From contig NZ_JUHG01000014.1 in assembly GCF_000799715.1 (NCBI RefSeq), positions 62,001 through 126,000 of the forward strand: a stretch of DNA of 64,000 nucleotides, in the 5' to 3' direction. The notes under the pieces were generated by a model, which had not been told where the DNA came from, did not search any database, and worked only from the letters and a program-made list of their open reading frames with translations. A program made the translations under genes and the position numbers. Of this stretch, positions 32,991 through 43,040 are shown piece after piece (the first letter of the stretch is position 1; each line of letters begins with the position of its first letter). This DNA is from Martinezella rhizogenes. Lineage in GTDB: Bacteria > Pseudomonadota > Alphaproteobacteria > Rhizobiales > Rhizobiaceae.

Positions 32991-33986
32991 ATGAAAAAAT
33001 CCCTTTTGACGCTTTTCGCCTTGGCTGCCATGTCGGCAACGGCGCTTGCGGCCGATATCAAGCCGGCGATCGTCTACGGCACCGGCGGCAAGTTCGACAA
33101 GTCCTTCAACGAGGCGGCCTATAGCGGTGCCGAAAAGTTCAAGAAGGAAACCGGCATCGCCTATCGTGACTTCGAGCCGACCGGCGACACCCAGGGCGAA
33201 CAGGCGCTGCGCAACTTCGCCAGCAAGGGTTTCAACCCTGTTATCGCCGTTTCCTTCGCCTGGACGTCTGCTCTGCAGAAGGTTGCAGCCGAATATCCGA
33301 AGACCGAATTCGTCCTGATCGACGACAGTCTTGATCTGCCGAACGTTCGCTCCGTCAAGTTCAAGGAAAATGAGGGCTCGTACCTTGCCGGCGTCATGGC
33401 TGCCATGGCGTCGAAGACCGGCAAGATCGGCTTCGTCGGCGGCATGGACATTCCGCTGATCCGCAAGTTCGAATGTGGTTATGAGCAGGGCGCCCGCGCC
33501 GCCAATCCGAAGATCGAAGTCTTCCAGAACATGACCGGCACCACCGGTGCTGCCTGGAATGACCCGGTTCGCGGCGGTGAGCTCACCAAGAACCAGATCG
33601 ATCAGGGCGCGGATGTGATCTACGCGGCTGCCGGCGCCACTGGCCTCGGCGTGCTGCAGACGGCCGCCGACAACAAGAAGCTTTCCGTCGGCGTCGATAG
33701 CAACCAGAACTACCTGCACCCGGGTTCGGTTCTGACCTCCGTCGTCAAGCGCGTCGATCTCGCGGTCTATAACGCCTTCACCGACGCCAAGGCCGGCAAG
33801 TTCACTCCCGGCACGCTGGAACTCGGCCTCAAGGAAGAGGGCGTCGGCGCTGCCATGGACGACAACAACAAGCCGCTCGTCACGCCGGAAATCAAGGCCG
33901 CCGTCGACAAGGCGACCGCCGACATCATTGCCGGCACGGTCAAGGTGCACGACTACACGACCGACAACGCCTGCCCGAAGAGCTGA
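32991..33986 (+). CDS. BMP-family nucleoside ABC transporter substrate-binding protein
   Basis: Periplasmic binding protein, 331 aa, that would deliver nucleosides to the following ABC permease. Signal peptide 1-20 (MKKSLLTLFALAAMSATALA) without a lipobox Cys, so it is soluble rather than a lipoprotein like BmpA/PnrA. BMP-domain motifs: GTGGKFDKSFNEAAYSG, DDSLDLPNV, KENEGSYLAGVMAA, GFVGGMDIPLI and GVDSNQNYLHPG. The ATG at 32991 begins the signal peptide; the upstream open frame is not coding. Separated from the ATPase gene by a strong terminator hairpin, which would allow more of this protein than of the membrane components. Confidence 0.93.
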   Translation: MKKSLLTLFALAAMSATALAADIKPAIVYGTGGKFDKSFNEAAYSGAEKFKKETGIAYRDFEPTGDTQGEQALRNFASKGFNPVIAVSFAWTSALQKVAAEYPKTEFVLIDDSLDLPNVRSVKFKENEGSYLAGVMAAMASKTGKIGFVGGMDIPLIRKFECGYEQGARAANPKIEVFQNMTGTTGAAWNDPVRGGELTKNQIDQGADVIYAAAGATGLGVLQTAADNKKLSVGVDSNQNYLHPGSVLTSVVKRVDLAVYNAFTDAKAGKFTPGTLELGLKEEGVGAAMDDNNKPLVTPEIKAAVDKATADIIAGTVKVHDYTTDNACPKS

Positions 33987-33996
33987 TATGAAATTA

Positions 33997-34036
33997 GGGC
34001 GTATGACGGCATCAAAACGTCATACGCCCTTTTCTT
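33997..34036 (+). terminator. Strong intrinsic terminator/attenuator after the substrate-binding protein
   Basis: Perfect 12-base stem GGGCGTATGACG (33997-34008)/CGTCATACGCCC (34018-34029), nine-base loop, followed by TTTTCTT. It lies inside the operon, 10 bases after the first gene, so partial read-through into the ATPase gene is expected. Confidence 0.85.
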
Positions 34037-34066
34037 ATCCGGAATTCTGATTTCTGGAGCCGTGTA

Positions 34067-35578
<1,512 letters not shown>

Positions 35579-35585
35579 GGCCTTG

Positions 35586-36689
35586 ATGAGTACCGCATCC
35601 GTTCCGCTCCCCAATTGGATCAATTACGGCCTGATCCCCATCCTCAACCTGATCGTCGCCTTCCTGATTTCCGGCCTTGTCGTCTGGCTGATCGGCGAGA
35701 GCCCGCTCGATGCGCTGAACCTGCTCCTGCAGGGCGCGCTCGGCAGCGGCGAAGGCATCGGCTTTACGCTGTATTATGCCACGAGCTTCATCTTCACCGG
35801 CCTGTCGGTCGCCGTCGCCATCCATGCCGGCCTGTTCAACATCGGCTCGGAAGGCCAGGCCTATGTCGGCGGCCTCGGCTGCGCCCTCGTGGCGCTGGCG
35901 CTCGACAGATATGTGCCCTGGTATGTGACGATGCCCTTCGCGGTCATTGGTGCCGCCATCTTCGGCGCGCTCTGGGCCCTCATTCCCGCCTGGCTTCAGG
36001 CCAAGCGCGGCAGCCATGTCGTCATCACCACCATCATGTTCAACTTCATCGCCTCAGCGATGATGAACTTTATCCTGGTGCATGTGCTGATCGTGCCCGG
36101 CAAGATGGCGCCGGAAACCCGCACCTTCCTCGAGGGCGGCCAGCTTCCGAAGCTCGACTGGCTGATGAACATCTTCGGCTCGACCATTGGCGCTGCGCCG
36201 CTGAACGTCTCCTTCCTGATCGCGCTGGTGATGTGCTTCCTCGTCTGGGTGCTCGTCTGGCGTACCAAGCTCGGCTATGAAATGCGCACGCTCGGCCTCA
36301 GCCCGACGGCGGCCGTCTATGCCGGCATTCCCTATGCCCGCACCGTCGTCATCGCCATGCTGATTTCCGGCGGTCTTGCCGGCATGATGGCGCTCAATCC
36401 GGTCATGGGCTCCTCGGCTCGCTTGCAGGTCGAATTCGTGCTCGGCGCCGGTTTCGTCGGCATCGCCGTGTCGCTGATGGGGCGCAACCATCCCTTCGGC
36501 ATCATTCTGGCGGCGATCCTGTTCGGCATTCTCTATCAGGGCGGCGATGCGCTGTCCTTCGACATGCCCAATATCACCCGTGACATGATCGTGGTGATCC
36601 AGGGTCTGGTCATCCTGTTTGCCGGCGCGCTCGAATATATGTTCCGGCCTGGGCTGGTGCGCATCTATCAAAAATTCGCCAGGACGTGA
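35586..36689 (+). CDS. Nucleoside ABC transporter permease 1
   Basis: 367 aa, about ten helices; BPD_transp_2-type permease as in NupP/YufP. Characteristic HAGLFNIGSEGQAYVGG loop and SGGLAGMMALNPVMGSSARLQ / GAGFVGIAVSLMGRNHPFG motifs. ATG at 35586, 7 bases after the ATPase stop with GAGG in front; six codons of the longer frame are within the ATPase stop region. Forms the membrane channel with the next gene. Confidence 0.93.
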   Translation: MSTASVPLPNWINYGLIPILNLIVAFLISGLVVWLIGESPLDALNLLLQGALGSGEGIGFTLYYATSFIFTGLSVAVAIHAGLFNIGSEGQAYVGGLGCALVALALDRYVPWYVTMPFAVIGAAIFGALWALIPAWLQAKRGSHVVITTIMFNFIASAMMNFILVHVLIVPGKMAPETRTFLEGGQLPKLDWLMNIFGSTIGAAPLNVSFLIALVMCFLVWVLVWRTKLGYEMRTLGLSPTAAVYAGIPYARTVVIAMLISGGLAGMMALNPVMGSSARLQVEFVLGAGFVGIAVSLMGRNHPFGIILAAILFGILYQGGDALSFDMPNITRDMIVVIQGLVILFAGALEYMFRPGLVRIYQKFART

Positions 36690-36699
36690 GGATCGGACG

Positions 36700-37671
36700 A
36701 TGCAATATTATGATCTCCTCATCAGCATACTTGGCTCGACCGTTCGCCTGTCGATTCCACTGATCTTCACCGCGCTTGCCGGGCTGTTTTCCGAGCGCGC
36801 CGGCATTTTCGACATCGGCCTCGAAGGCAAGATGCTGGCGTCCGCCTTTGCCGCCGCTTGCGTGGCCTCCATCACCGGTTCCGCCTGGGCCGGACTTGGC
36901 GCGGGCATTGCCATATCGGTCGTCTTCGGCCTGCTGCACGGCTTCGCCTCCATCACCAATCGCGGCAACCAGATCGTCTCCGGCGTTGCCATCAACTTCC
37001 TGACCGCCGGCTTGACCATCGTGCTCGGACAGGCCTGGTTCGGCCAGGGCGGCCGCACGCCGACGCTGCCGGGCTCGGCGCGCTTCGCCTCGATCACGCT
37101 GCCCGGCGTCGATGCCATTCGTGGTGTGCCGTTCATCGGGCCGCTCTATGCCAATGTTATCTCCGGCAACAATATCCTCACCTATCTCGCCTTCCTCGCC
37201 GTGCCGATTTCCTGGTGGATCCTCTATCGCACTCGGTTCGGCCTGCGGCTGCGCGCTGTCGGTGAAAATCCGGGTGCCGTGGATACGGCCGGCATTTCCG
37301 TTGAATGGCTGCGCTATCGCTCGCTGATCGTCGCCGGCATTCTCTGCGGCTTCTCCGGAACCTATCTTGCCATCGCCCAGTCGGCCGCCTTTATCAACAA
37401 CATGTCGGCGGGCAAGGGCTATATCGCGCTGGCGGCGCTGATTTTCGCCAAGTGGAAGCCGGTGCCGGTCATGTTCACCTGCCTGCTCTTCGGCTTCCTC
37501 GATGCCTTCGCCAATTTCATGCAGGGCAAGGCAGTTCCGGGCATCGGCGAGGTGCCGGTGCAGATTTTCCAGGCCTTGCCCTATATCCTCACCTGCATCC
37601 TGCTCGCAGGCTTCATCGGCGTCGCCAAGCCGCCAAAGGCGGGCGGCGTGCCCTATACCAAGGAGCGCTAG
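36700..37671 (+). CDS. Nucleoside ABC transporter permease 2
   Basis: 323 aa, second BPD_transp_2 permease (NupQ/YufQ-like), with ERAGIFDIGLEGKMLASAFAA, GENPGAVDTAGISVEWLRYRSL and MSAGKGYIALAALIFAKWKP motifs. ATG at 36700 follows GAGG by nine bases; the earlier in-frame start at 36619 lies within permease 1. Three bases separate its stop from cdd, linking uptake with the catabolic enzymes. Confidence 0.93.
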   Translation: MQYYDLLISILGSTVRLSIPLIFTALAGLFSERAGIFDIGLEGKMLASAFAAACVASITGSAWAGLGAGIAISVVFGLLHGFASITNRGNQIVSGVAINFLTAGLTIVLGQAWFGQGGRTPTLPGSARFASITLPGVDAIRGVPFIGPLYANVISGNNILTYLAFLAVPISWWILYRTRFGLRLRAVGENPGAVDTAGISVEWLRYRSLIVAGILCGFSGTYLAIAQSAAFINNMSAGKGYIALAALIFAKWKPVPVMFTCLLFGFLDAFANFMQGKAVPGIGEVPVQIFQALPYILTCILLAGFIGVAKPPKAGGVPYTKER

Positions 37672-37674
37672 TCC

Positions 37675-38067
37675 ATGTCGCATGATCTGTTCGAGGCCGC
37701 TCGCGGAGCGATGGCCTTTGCCCATGCCCCCTATTCGAAATTTCCCGTTGGCGCGGCGATCCGCGCCGAGGACGGCAAGATCTATGCCGGCGCCAATATC
37801 GAGAACCTGTCCTTCCCGCAGGGTTGGTGTGCCGAGCCGACCGCGATCAGCCAGATGATCATGGGCGGTGCCAAGAAGATCGTCGAAATGGCCGTCATCG
37901 CCGAGAAGCTGCCGCTCTGCCCGCCCTGCGGCGGTTGCCGGCAGAAAATCGCCGAATTTGCCACCAAGGAAACGCGCATCTATCTTTGCGACGAAACTGG
38001 CGTGAGGAAGACGATGACCATGGACGAGATGTTGCCCTTCAGCTTCGAAACTGAGTTACTGGGATGA
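37675..38067 (+). CDS. cdd: Cytidine deaminase
   Basis: Homotetrameric-type zinc deaminase, 130 aa; converts (deoxy)cytidine to (deoxy)uridine. Zinc ligands Cys52 (WCAEPTA) with proton-shuttle Glu54, and Cys85/Cys88 (PPCGGCRQ); N-terminal PYSKFPVGAAI and the substrate motif GANIENLSFP. Overlaps the purine nucleoside phosphorylase start by four bases (ATGA). Confidence 0.95.
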   Translation: MSHDLFEAARGAMAFAHAPYSKFPVGAAIRAEDGKIYAGANIENLSFPQGWCAEPTAISQMIMGGAKKIVEMAVIAEKLPLCPPCGGCRQKIAEFATKETRIYLCDETGVRKTMTMDEMLPFSFETELLG

Positions 38068-38864
38068 CCGCCGCCGTCGACATTCTGGCCGCAAAGCTCG
38101 GCGATCTCCAGCCTCGCTACGGCATCGTCCTCGGCTCCGGCCTGGGCTCGCTTGTGGATCAGGTGAAGGACGCCGTGCGCATTCCCTATGCGGACATCCC
38201 GGGCTTTCCGGTCAGCGCCGTTTCCGGCCATGCCGGCGCGCTGGTTGCCGGCCGTCTCGGCGATATCCCGATCATCATGCTGTCCGGCCGCGTGCATTAC
38301 TATGAAAAGGGCGACGCCAACGCCATGCGCGTGCCGATCGAGACGCTGAAAGCTCTCGGCGTCGACACGCTGATCCTGACCAACTCGGCCGGATCGCTGC
38401 GCGAGGAGATGCCGCCGGGATCGGTGATGCAGATCACCGACCACATCAATTATTCCGGCATGAACCCGCTGATCGGCGAGGAAAGCGACAAGCGTTTCGT
38501 CGGCATGACCAGCGCATATGACAGCGATCTCATCATGCGCATGCGCAAGGCGGCGGAAAAGGCCGAAATCAAGCTGTCGCATGGCGTCTATATGTGGTTC
38601 TCCGGCCCGAGCTTCGAAACGCCGGCGGAAATCCGCATGGCGCGCATCCTCGGCGCCGATGCCGTTGGTATGTCGACGGTGCCGGAAGTCATTCTGGCGC
38701 GTCTTTTCGGTCTAAGGGTTGCCGCAGCCTCCGTCATCACTAACTATGGGGCTGGCATGACCGGCGCCGAGCTGACGCACGAGGAGACCAAGGACATGGC
38801 TCCGGTTGGCGGCGCCCGTCTAGCGGCCATCCTGACAGAAATGATTGCGGACGGAGGAAACTGA
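38064..38864 (+). CDS. punA: Purine nucleoside phosphorylase (trimeric PNP/MTAP family)
   Basis: 266 aa. Phosphorolysis of (deoxy)inosine/guanosine to base and (deoxy)ribose-1-phosphate. Visible: phosphate loop GSGLGSL (24-30), GHAG (55-58), GRVHYYE (75-81), TNSAGSL, FSGPSFETPAEI (179-190), MSTVPE (203-208) and base-recognition Asn227 in VITNYGAGM. Length and motifs are those of the trimeric class, not hexameric DeoD. Translationally coupled to cdd. Confidence 0.92.
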   Translation: MTAAVDILAAKLGDLQPRYGIVLGSGLGSLVDQVKDAVRIPYADIPGFPVSAVSGHAGALVAGRLGDIPIIMLSGRVHYYEKGDANAMRVPIETLKALGVDTLILTNSAGSLREEMPPGSVMQITDHINYSGMNPLIGEESDKRFVGMTSAYDSDLIMRMRKAAEKAEIKLSHGVYMWFSGPSFETPAEIRMARILGADAVGMSTVPEVILARLFGLRVAAASVITNYGAGMTGAELTHEETKDMAPVGGARLAAILTEMIADGGN

Positions 38865-38866
38865 CG

Positions 38867-39640
38867 ATGACGAGCCATTCCCTGAGAGAAACGGCGGCCG
38901 TTGCGCTTTCCCTTCTCGATCTCACCAATCTCAAGGATGATTGCACGCCGGCCCAGATCGAGACGCTCTGCGACCGGGCGCAATCGCCCTTTGGCAACAC
39001 CGCCGCTGTCTGCATCTGGCCGCGTTTCGTCGCCCAGGCGCGCGGTATCCTTGGCACAGACCATGCGGTGAAGATCGCGACCGTGGTGAATTTCCCGGCC
39101 GGCGACATGGAGGTGGCCGACGTTGCCGCCGAAGCGCGCGAGGCGATTGCCGACGGCGCCGACGAGATTGATCTCGTCATTCCCTATCGCGCGCTGCTTG
39201 ATGGCAACGAGCTGGCCGTCACCGACATGGTCACGGCCGTCAAGGCGGAATGCACGGGGCCGGTGATCTTGAAGACCATTCTCGAAACTGGCGAACTCAA
39301 GGACGTGGCGCTGATCCAGCGCGCATCCGAACTGGCGATCGCTGCCGGCTCCGATTTCATCAAGACCTCCACCGGCAAGGTCGCCGTCAATGCGACGCTT
39401 GAAGCGGCCGACATCATGTTGCGGGCGATCCGCGACAGTGGCAGGAAAGTCGGCTTCAAGCCTGCCGGCGGTATCGGCTCCGTCGCCGACGCGGCTCTCT
39501 ATTTGAGCCTTGCCGAGACCATCATGGCGCCGGACTGGGCCATGCCCTCGACTTTCCGTTTCGGTGCTTCGAGCCTGCTCGACGATATCCTCGGCGTGCT
39601 GGCCGGCGGACAATCCAAGACAGCGTCTTCAGGCTATTGA
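38867..39640 (+). CDS. deoC: Deoxyribose-phosphate aldolase
   Basis: 257 aa class I aldolase; cleaves 2-deoxyribose-5-phosphate to glyceraldehyde-3-phosphate and acetaldehyde. Schiff-base Lys166 in DFIKTSTGKV, the second catalytic Lys198 in VGFKPAGGI and Asp102 in DEIDLVIP match the E. coli enzyme. Two bases after punA and five before deoA, so all are in one operon. Confidence 0.95.
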   Translation: MTSHSLRETAAVALSLLDLTNLKDDCTPAQIETLCDRAQSPFGNTAAVCIWPRFVAQARGILGTDHAVKIATVVNFPAGDMEVADVAAEAREAIADGADEIDLVIPYRALLDGNELAVTDMVTAVKAECTGPVILKTILETGELKDVALIQRASELAIAAGSDFIKTSTGKVAVNATLEAADIMLRAIRDSGRKVGFKPAGGIGSVADAALYLSLAETIMAPDWAMPSTFRFGASSLLDDILGVLAGGQSKTASSGY

Positions 39641-39644
39641 GGTC

Positions 39645-40952
39645 ATGATCCCGCAGGAGATCATCCGGCTGAAGCGAAACGGCGGCATTCTTTCAGCCGC
39701 CGATATCGACAGCTTCATCGGAGCCCTGGCGCGTGGCGAACTGGCGGAAAGCCAGATCGGCGCCTTTGCCATGGCCGTCTGGTTTCGCGGCATGACGCGC
39801 GAGGAGACCGTGGCGCTGACGCTGGCCATGGCCGGCTCCGGCGACACGCTCTCCTGGTCCGGCATCGGCCGGCCGATCGCCGACAAGCATTCGACCGGTG
39901 GTGTCGGCGACAATGTTTCGCTGATGCTGGCCCCGATCGCCGCTGCCTGCGGCCTTGCCGTGCCGATGATTTCCGGTCGCGGCCTTGGCCATACCGGCGG
40001 TACGCTCGACAAATTGGAATCGATACCCGGCTACGGTATCACCCCGGATGCGGCGCGCTTCCGCAAGGTGGTGGACGACGTGGGCTGCGCCATCATCGGC
40101 CAGACCGGAGCCCTGGCGCCTGCCGACGGCAAGCTCTATGCCGTGCGCGATGTCACCGCCACCGTCGATTCCGTGCCGTTGATTACGGCTTCGATCCTGT
40201 CGAAGAAGCTGGCGGCCGGGCTCGAAACGCTGGTGCTGGACGTCAAGATCGGCAGCGGCGCCTTCATGACGTCGGCGGAGGAGGCCGAGACGCTGGCCCG
40301 CTCTTTGGTCGAGGTGGCGAACGGGGCGGGAGTGAAGACCTCGGCGCTGATCACCGATATGAACCAGCCGCTCGCCGATGCTGCCGGTAATGTCGTCGAA
40401 CTCTACAATTGCCTGGATTTCCTGAAGGGCGGCAAGGCAGGCACGCGGCTGGAAACGGTCGTACTGGCCTTCGCTGCCGAGATGCTGACGCAGGCGGGGA
40501 TCGCGAAGACACTTGCCGAGGCAGAAGCCAGTGCGCGTAACGTGCTGTCCTCCGGCAAAGCGGCAGTCCTGTTCGGCCGCATGGTTTACGGCCTCGGTGG
40601 TCCGGCTGATCTTATGGAGAATCCGGCTAAATATTTGCTTGGGGCGCCGGTGCAAACGCCGGTTCTTGCCGGTTCGGATGGCTGGCTTGCTGCCTGCGAT
40701 GCCCGCGCCATCGGTCTGGGTGTCATCGATCTCGGCGGCGGCCGTCGTCGTCCGCAGGACAAGATCGACCATCGTGTCGGCTTCAGCGATATCTTGCCGC
40801 TTGGAGTGAAGGTGAGCAAAGGCGACCGTATCGCCACCGTTCACGCGGCCGATGACGCAAGTGCCGAAAAGGCCGCAGCCGACCTCGCCGCAAACTATCG
40901 CATCGCGGATACCGCTCCCGTTCTGCCGCCGGTGATCGTTTCGCGGATCTGA
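39645..40952 (+). CDS. deoA: Thymidine phosphorylase
   Basis: 435 aa; phosphorolysis of thymidine/deoxyuridine to base and deoxyribose-1-phosphate. Family signature SGRGLGHTGGTLDKLESIPG, phosphate region DKHSTGGVGDNVSL, and the lysine/serine motif KIGSGAFM. ATG at 39645 (MIPQEIIRLKRNGG) is the usual N-terminus; the frame running back into deoC is not used. Last gene of the plus-strand nucleoside operon; converges on the protease gene. Confidence 0.95.
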   Translation: MIPQEIIRLKRNGGILSAADIDSFIGALARGELAESQIGAFAMAVWFRGMTREETVALTLAMAGSGDTLSWSGIGRPIADKHSTGGVGDNVSLMLAPIAAACGLAVPMISGRGLGHTGGTLDKLESIPGYGITPDAARFRKVVDDVGCAIIGQTGALAPADGKLYAVRDVTATVDSVPLITASILSKKLAAGLETLVLDVKIGSGAFMTSAEEAETLARSLVEVANGAGVKTSALITDMNQPLADAAGNVVELYNCLDFLKGGKAGTRLETVVLAFAAEMLTQAGIAKTLAEAEASARNVLSSGKAAVLFGRMVYGLGGPADLMENPAKYLLGAPVQTPVLAGSDGWLAACDARAIGLGVIDLGGGRRRPQDKIDHRVGFSDILPLGVKVSKGDRIATVHAADDASAEKAAADLAANYRIADTAPVLPPVIVSRI

Positions 40953-40957
40953 CGGGG

Positions 40958-41485
40958 TTACTGCGTCAGGCGTAGCGAGCCGTTTTCGACGCCGTAAGAA
41001 TTCAGCTTTTTGAGAAAACTCATGCCGATCAGCGTCGTGTTCAATGCGCCATCCTTCGAGACCACGGCATCGACATCACGAACCCTGATCGTGCCGATCT
41101 CAAGACGATCGAGCTTGACGAGCGCCACCTTGGACGGGCCGTTGGCGGTCTGGGTGGTGTAGCGATAATCGAGGTCGCTGCCGCTGATACCGAGACGGCG
41201 CGCCGTGCTCTCGTTGATCGCCACATAGGTCGCGCCGGTATCGATCATGCCTTGCACCGGTCGGCCATTGATCTTGAAGTCGCCCTGATAGTGACCGCCC
41301 GCGCCGGCAGGCAGCAGGACACTGCCATGCGACAAGCTCACTACCGAGACCTGTTGTCCGGAAGAAGGTGTAGTGACGGCAGGCGCCGGGTTTTCGTCGG
41401 TGGCGGTTTGCATGGTCAGCAATGCCGGCACCTGCGTGGCCGCCACGGCGATGATACCGGCAAAAACAAGGACGCGAACGAGCAT
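40958..41485 (-). CDS. Membrane-anchored retropepsin-like aspartic protease
   Basis: 175 aa. N-terminal signal-anchor (about 3-24) then a single aspartic-protease domain (clan AA, TIGR02281 type): HYQGDFKINGRPVQGMIDTG with Asp82 in IDTGAT, and a C-terminal IGMSFLKKLNSYGV strand. As a single-Asp protein it should work as a dimer in the periplasm. Start chosen at 41485, nine bases after AGGA; ATGs at 41515 and 41536 are possible. No functional link with the flanking nucleoside genes is evident. Confidence 0.85.
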   Translation of the reverse strand: MLVRVLVFAGIIAVAATQVPALLTMQTATDENPAPAVTTPSSGQQVSVVSLSHGSVLLPAGAGGHYQGDFKINGRPVQGMIDTGATYVAINESTARRLGISGSDLDYRYTTQTANGPSKVALVKLDRLEIGTIRVRDVDAVVSKDGALNTTLIGMSFLKKLNSYGVENGSLRLTQ

Positions 41486-41582
41486 CGGCGGAAATCCTTC
41501 CCATGGACTCGCCATGCCGAGCCCATCGATCCCCACCGTTTAAATCAGCTTTGCTGACAGGCCGCTAAACAGATCAATAAAA

Positions 41583-41615
41583 AGCCCGGCAGTTGGACAC
41601 TGCCGGGCTAAAAAC
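41583..41615 (-). terminator. Intrinsic terminator of upp
   Basis: Ten-base perfect stem AGCCCGGCAG/CTGCCGGGCT (41583-41592 and 41600-41609) with A-rich flanks on both sides, so that reading minus the stem is followed by TTTTTATT. Located 24 bases after the upp stop; probably works in both directions. Confidence 0.85.
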
Positions 41616-41632
41616 AAAGAGAGAGGCTGGAT

Positions 41633-42262
41633 TTACTTCGTGCCGTACATACGGTCTCCAGCATCACCGAGGCCGGGGACGATATAGCCCAGTTCATTCA
41701 GATGGCTGTCGATCGCCGCGGTGAAGACCGGTACGTCCGGATGCGCCGCGCGGAAATTGGCAATGCCTTCGGGGGCTGCGAGCAGGCAGAGGAAGCGGAT
41801 ATTATGGGCGCCGCGCTCCTTCAGCTTGTCGATAGCGGCGATCGAGGAGTTGCCGGTCGCCAGCATCGGGTCGACGACGATGATCAGGCGCTCGGAAATA
41901 TCCTCCGGCGCCTTGAAGTAATATTCGACCGGCTGCAGCGTCTCATGATCGCGGTAGACACCGATATGCGACACGCGGGCGGAGGGAACCAGATCCAGCA
42001 TGCCTTCGAGCAAGCCGTTGCCGGCGCGCAGGATCGAGGCGAAGACCAGCTTCTTGCCTTCAAGGATCGGCGATTCCATGGGCTGCAGCGGCGTTTCGAT
42101 GGTCTCCATCGTCATTTCCAGATCGCGCGTCACCTCGTAACAGAGCAGCGTCGAAATCTCGCGCAGCAGCCGGCGGAAACTTCCCGTCGACGTCTCCTTC
42201 TTGCGCATGATTGTGAGCTTGTGCTGCACAAGCGGATGATCGATGACAGTGACGCCGTCCAT
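41633..42262 (-). CDS. upp: Uracil phosphoribosyltransferase
   Basis: 209 aa; uracil + PRPP to UMP. PRPP-binding loop VVDPMLATGNSS (129-140), SILRAGNGLLEGML flexible loop (77-90) and the uracil-binding GYIVPGLGDAGDR near the C-terminus. GGAAGG 8 bases before the ATG. It recovers the uracil released by the deaminase and phosphorylases of this locus. An inverted repeat lies 20 bases upstream of the start. Confidence 0.96.
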   Translation of the reverse strand: MDGVTVIDHPLVQHKLTIMRKKETSTGSFRRLLREISTLLCYEVTRDLEMTMETIETPLQPMESPILEGKKLVFASILRAGNGLLEGMLDLVPSARVSHIGVYRDHETLQPVEYYFKAPEDISERLIIVVDPMLATGNSSIAAIDKLKERGAHNIRFLCLLAAPEGIANFRAAHPDVPVFTAAIDSHLNELGYIVPGLGDAGDRMYGTK

Positions 42263-42281
42263 GGTTTCAGCCTTCCAGTAG

Positions 42282-42312
42282 TTCCGTGATGTGAGATGTT
42301 TCTTTCACGGAA
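42282..42312. promoter_or_regulatory. Inverted repeat upstream of upp
   Basis: Eight-base arms TTCCGTGA (42282-42289)/TCACGGAA (42305-42312) with a 15-base spacer, between higA and upp. May be an operator or leader stem; no T-tract follows, so it is unlikely to be a higA terminator. Confidence 0.4.
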
Positions 42313-42364
42313 ATTGTCTCTGGTGCAAGGAAATAGGGCCAATGGGCCTGTTTCATCCCCAAAC

Positions 42365-42670
42365 TCATGCCGCCGACAGCGGGCGGGCGCGTTCGACCCG
42401 CTCGCGTTCGTGGGGAGAATGCATCACGTCCCACAGGTCATTACGCCGTTGCACGTTCAGCCAGAACTCCGGGCTGTTGCCGAACACGCGGGCAAGGATT
42501 AGCGCCGTCGCCGCAGTCACGCTGCGGCGATTGTTGCACAGTTCGTTCACATGCTTTCGCTGCACGCCCATGGCCTCGGCCAATGCGCTTTGCGTCAGTT
42601 CCATGGGCTCCATGAATTCCTCGACCAGTATTTCGCCGACGCTTGCCGGCTTACGCTTTGTCATCAACAT
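42365..42670 (-). CDS. higA: HigA-type antitoxin (XRE-family HTH)
   Basis: 101 aa. HigA family layout: SVGEILVEEFMEPMELTQSALAEAMGV, HTH recognition region QRKHVNELCNNRRSVT, then ALILARVFGNSPEFWLNVQRRNDLW. Antitoxin that neutralises the upstream HigB and represses their common promoter. ATG with GAGGTGA upstream; eight bases separate it from the higB stop. Toxin-first order is the normal one for higBA. Confidence 0.94.
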   Translation of the reverse strand: MLMTKRKPASVGEILVEEFMEPMELTQSALAEAMGVQRKHVNELCNNRRSVTAATALILARVFGNSPEFWLNVQRRNDLWDVMHSPHERERVERARPLSAA

Positions 42671-42678
42671 GGTTCACC

Positions 42679-42975
42679 TCATCGATAGCTATGGTCGTCC
42701 AGATAGATGTCGGCCGCTTCGCCATGGCTGCTGTCCCAACGGAAGATAAGCCGCCACTGCTTGTTAACGCGGATAGAGCAAAAGCCTTCGAGATTGCCCC
42801 GCAATTTTTCGAAATGATTGCTGGGCGGGATTCGCAAATCCTGATCCGTCGTTGCATCGTCGATCATTTGGAGCTTGCGAAATAGCCGGTTATCCAGACT
42901 GGCTGGTATTTTCTTCGAGTACACATCATCGACGAAGAAATTACGCAGCCAATCATCCCGAAAGCTTACGATCAT
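42679..42975 (-). CDS. higB: HigB/RelE-superfamily toxin
   Basis: 98 aa, expected ribosome-dependent mRNA interferase. HigB pattern: MIVSFRDDWLRNFF, LFRKLQMIDDATTDQDLRIPPSNHFEKLRGN, SIRVNKQWRLIFRWDSSHGEAADIYLDDHSY; the basic residues of the RVNKQWRLIF strand are in place. Starts 65 bases after the add stop with its own promoter and operator dyad, so it is an independent unit inserted in the nucleoside gene block. Length is full; no sign of decay. Confidence 0.94.
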   Translation of the reverse strand: MIVSFRDDWLRNFFVDDVYSKKIPASLDNRLFRKLQMIDDATTDQDLRIPPSNHFEKLRGNLEGFCSIRVNKQWRLIFRWDSSHGEAADIYLDDHSYR

Positions 42976-42982
42976 TCTCCAT

Positions 42983-43026
42983 CCTCAATTTTGAGGTAGT
43001 GTACCGCTCTATGGGACAGATTTCAA
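42983..43026 (-). promoter_or_regulatory. higBA promoter with operator dyad
   Basis: On the minus strand TTGAAA (43026-43021), 17-base spacer, TACACT (43003-42998) form a good sigma-70-type promoter in the add-higB gap. Between it and the higB ATG, arms CCTCAA (42983-42988) and TTGAGG (42991-42996) form a dyad that fits HigA autoregulation. Confidence 0.65.
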
Positions 43027-43040
43027 TCCTGATCTCTTAG

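Noticed and set aside
38064..38864. Unusual base-specificity residues in the purine nucleoside phosphorylase (NYGAGM instead of NxAAG)
   Set aside because: The base-binding Asn is kept, and this variant motif appears to be ordinary for alphaproteobacterial enzymes as far as I know.
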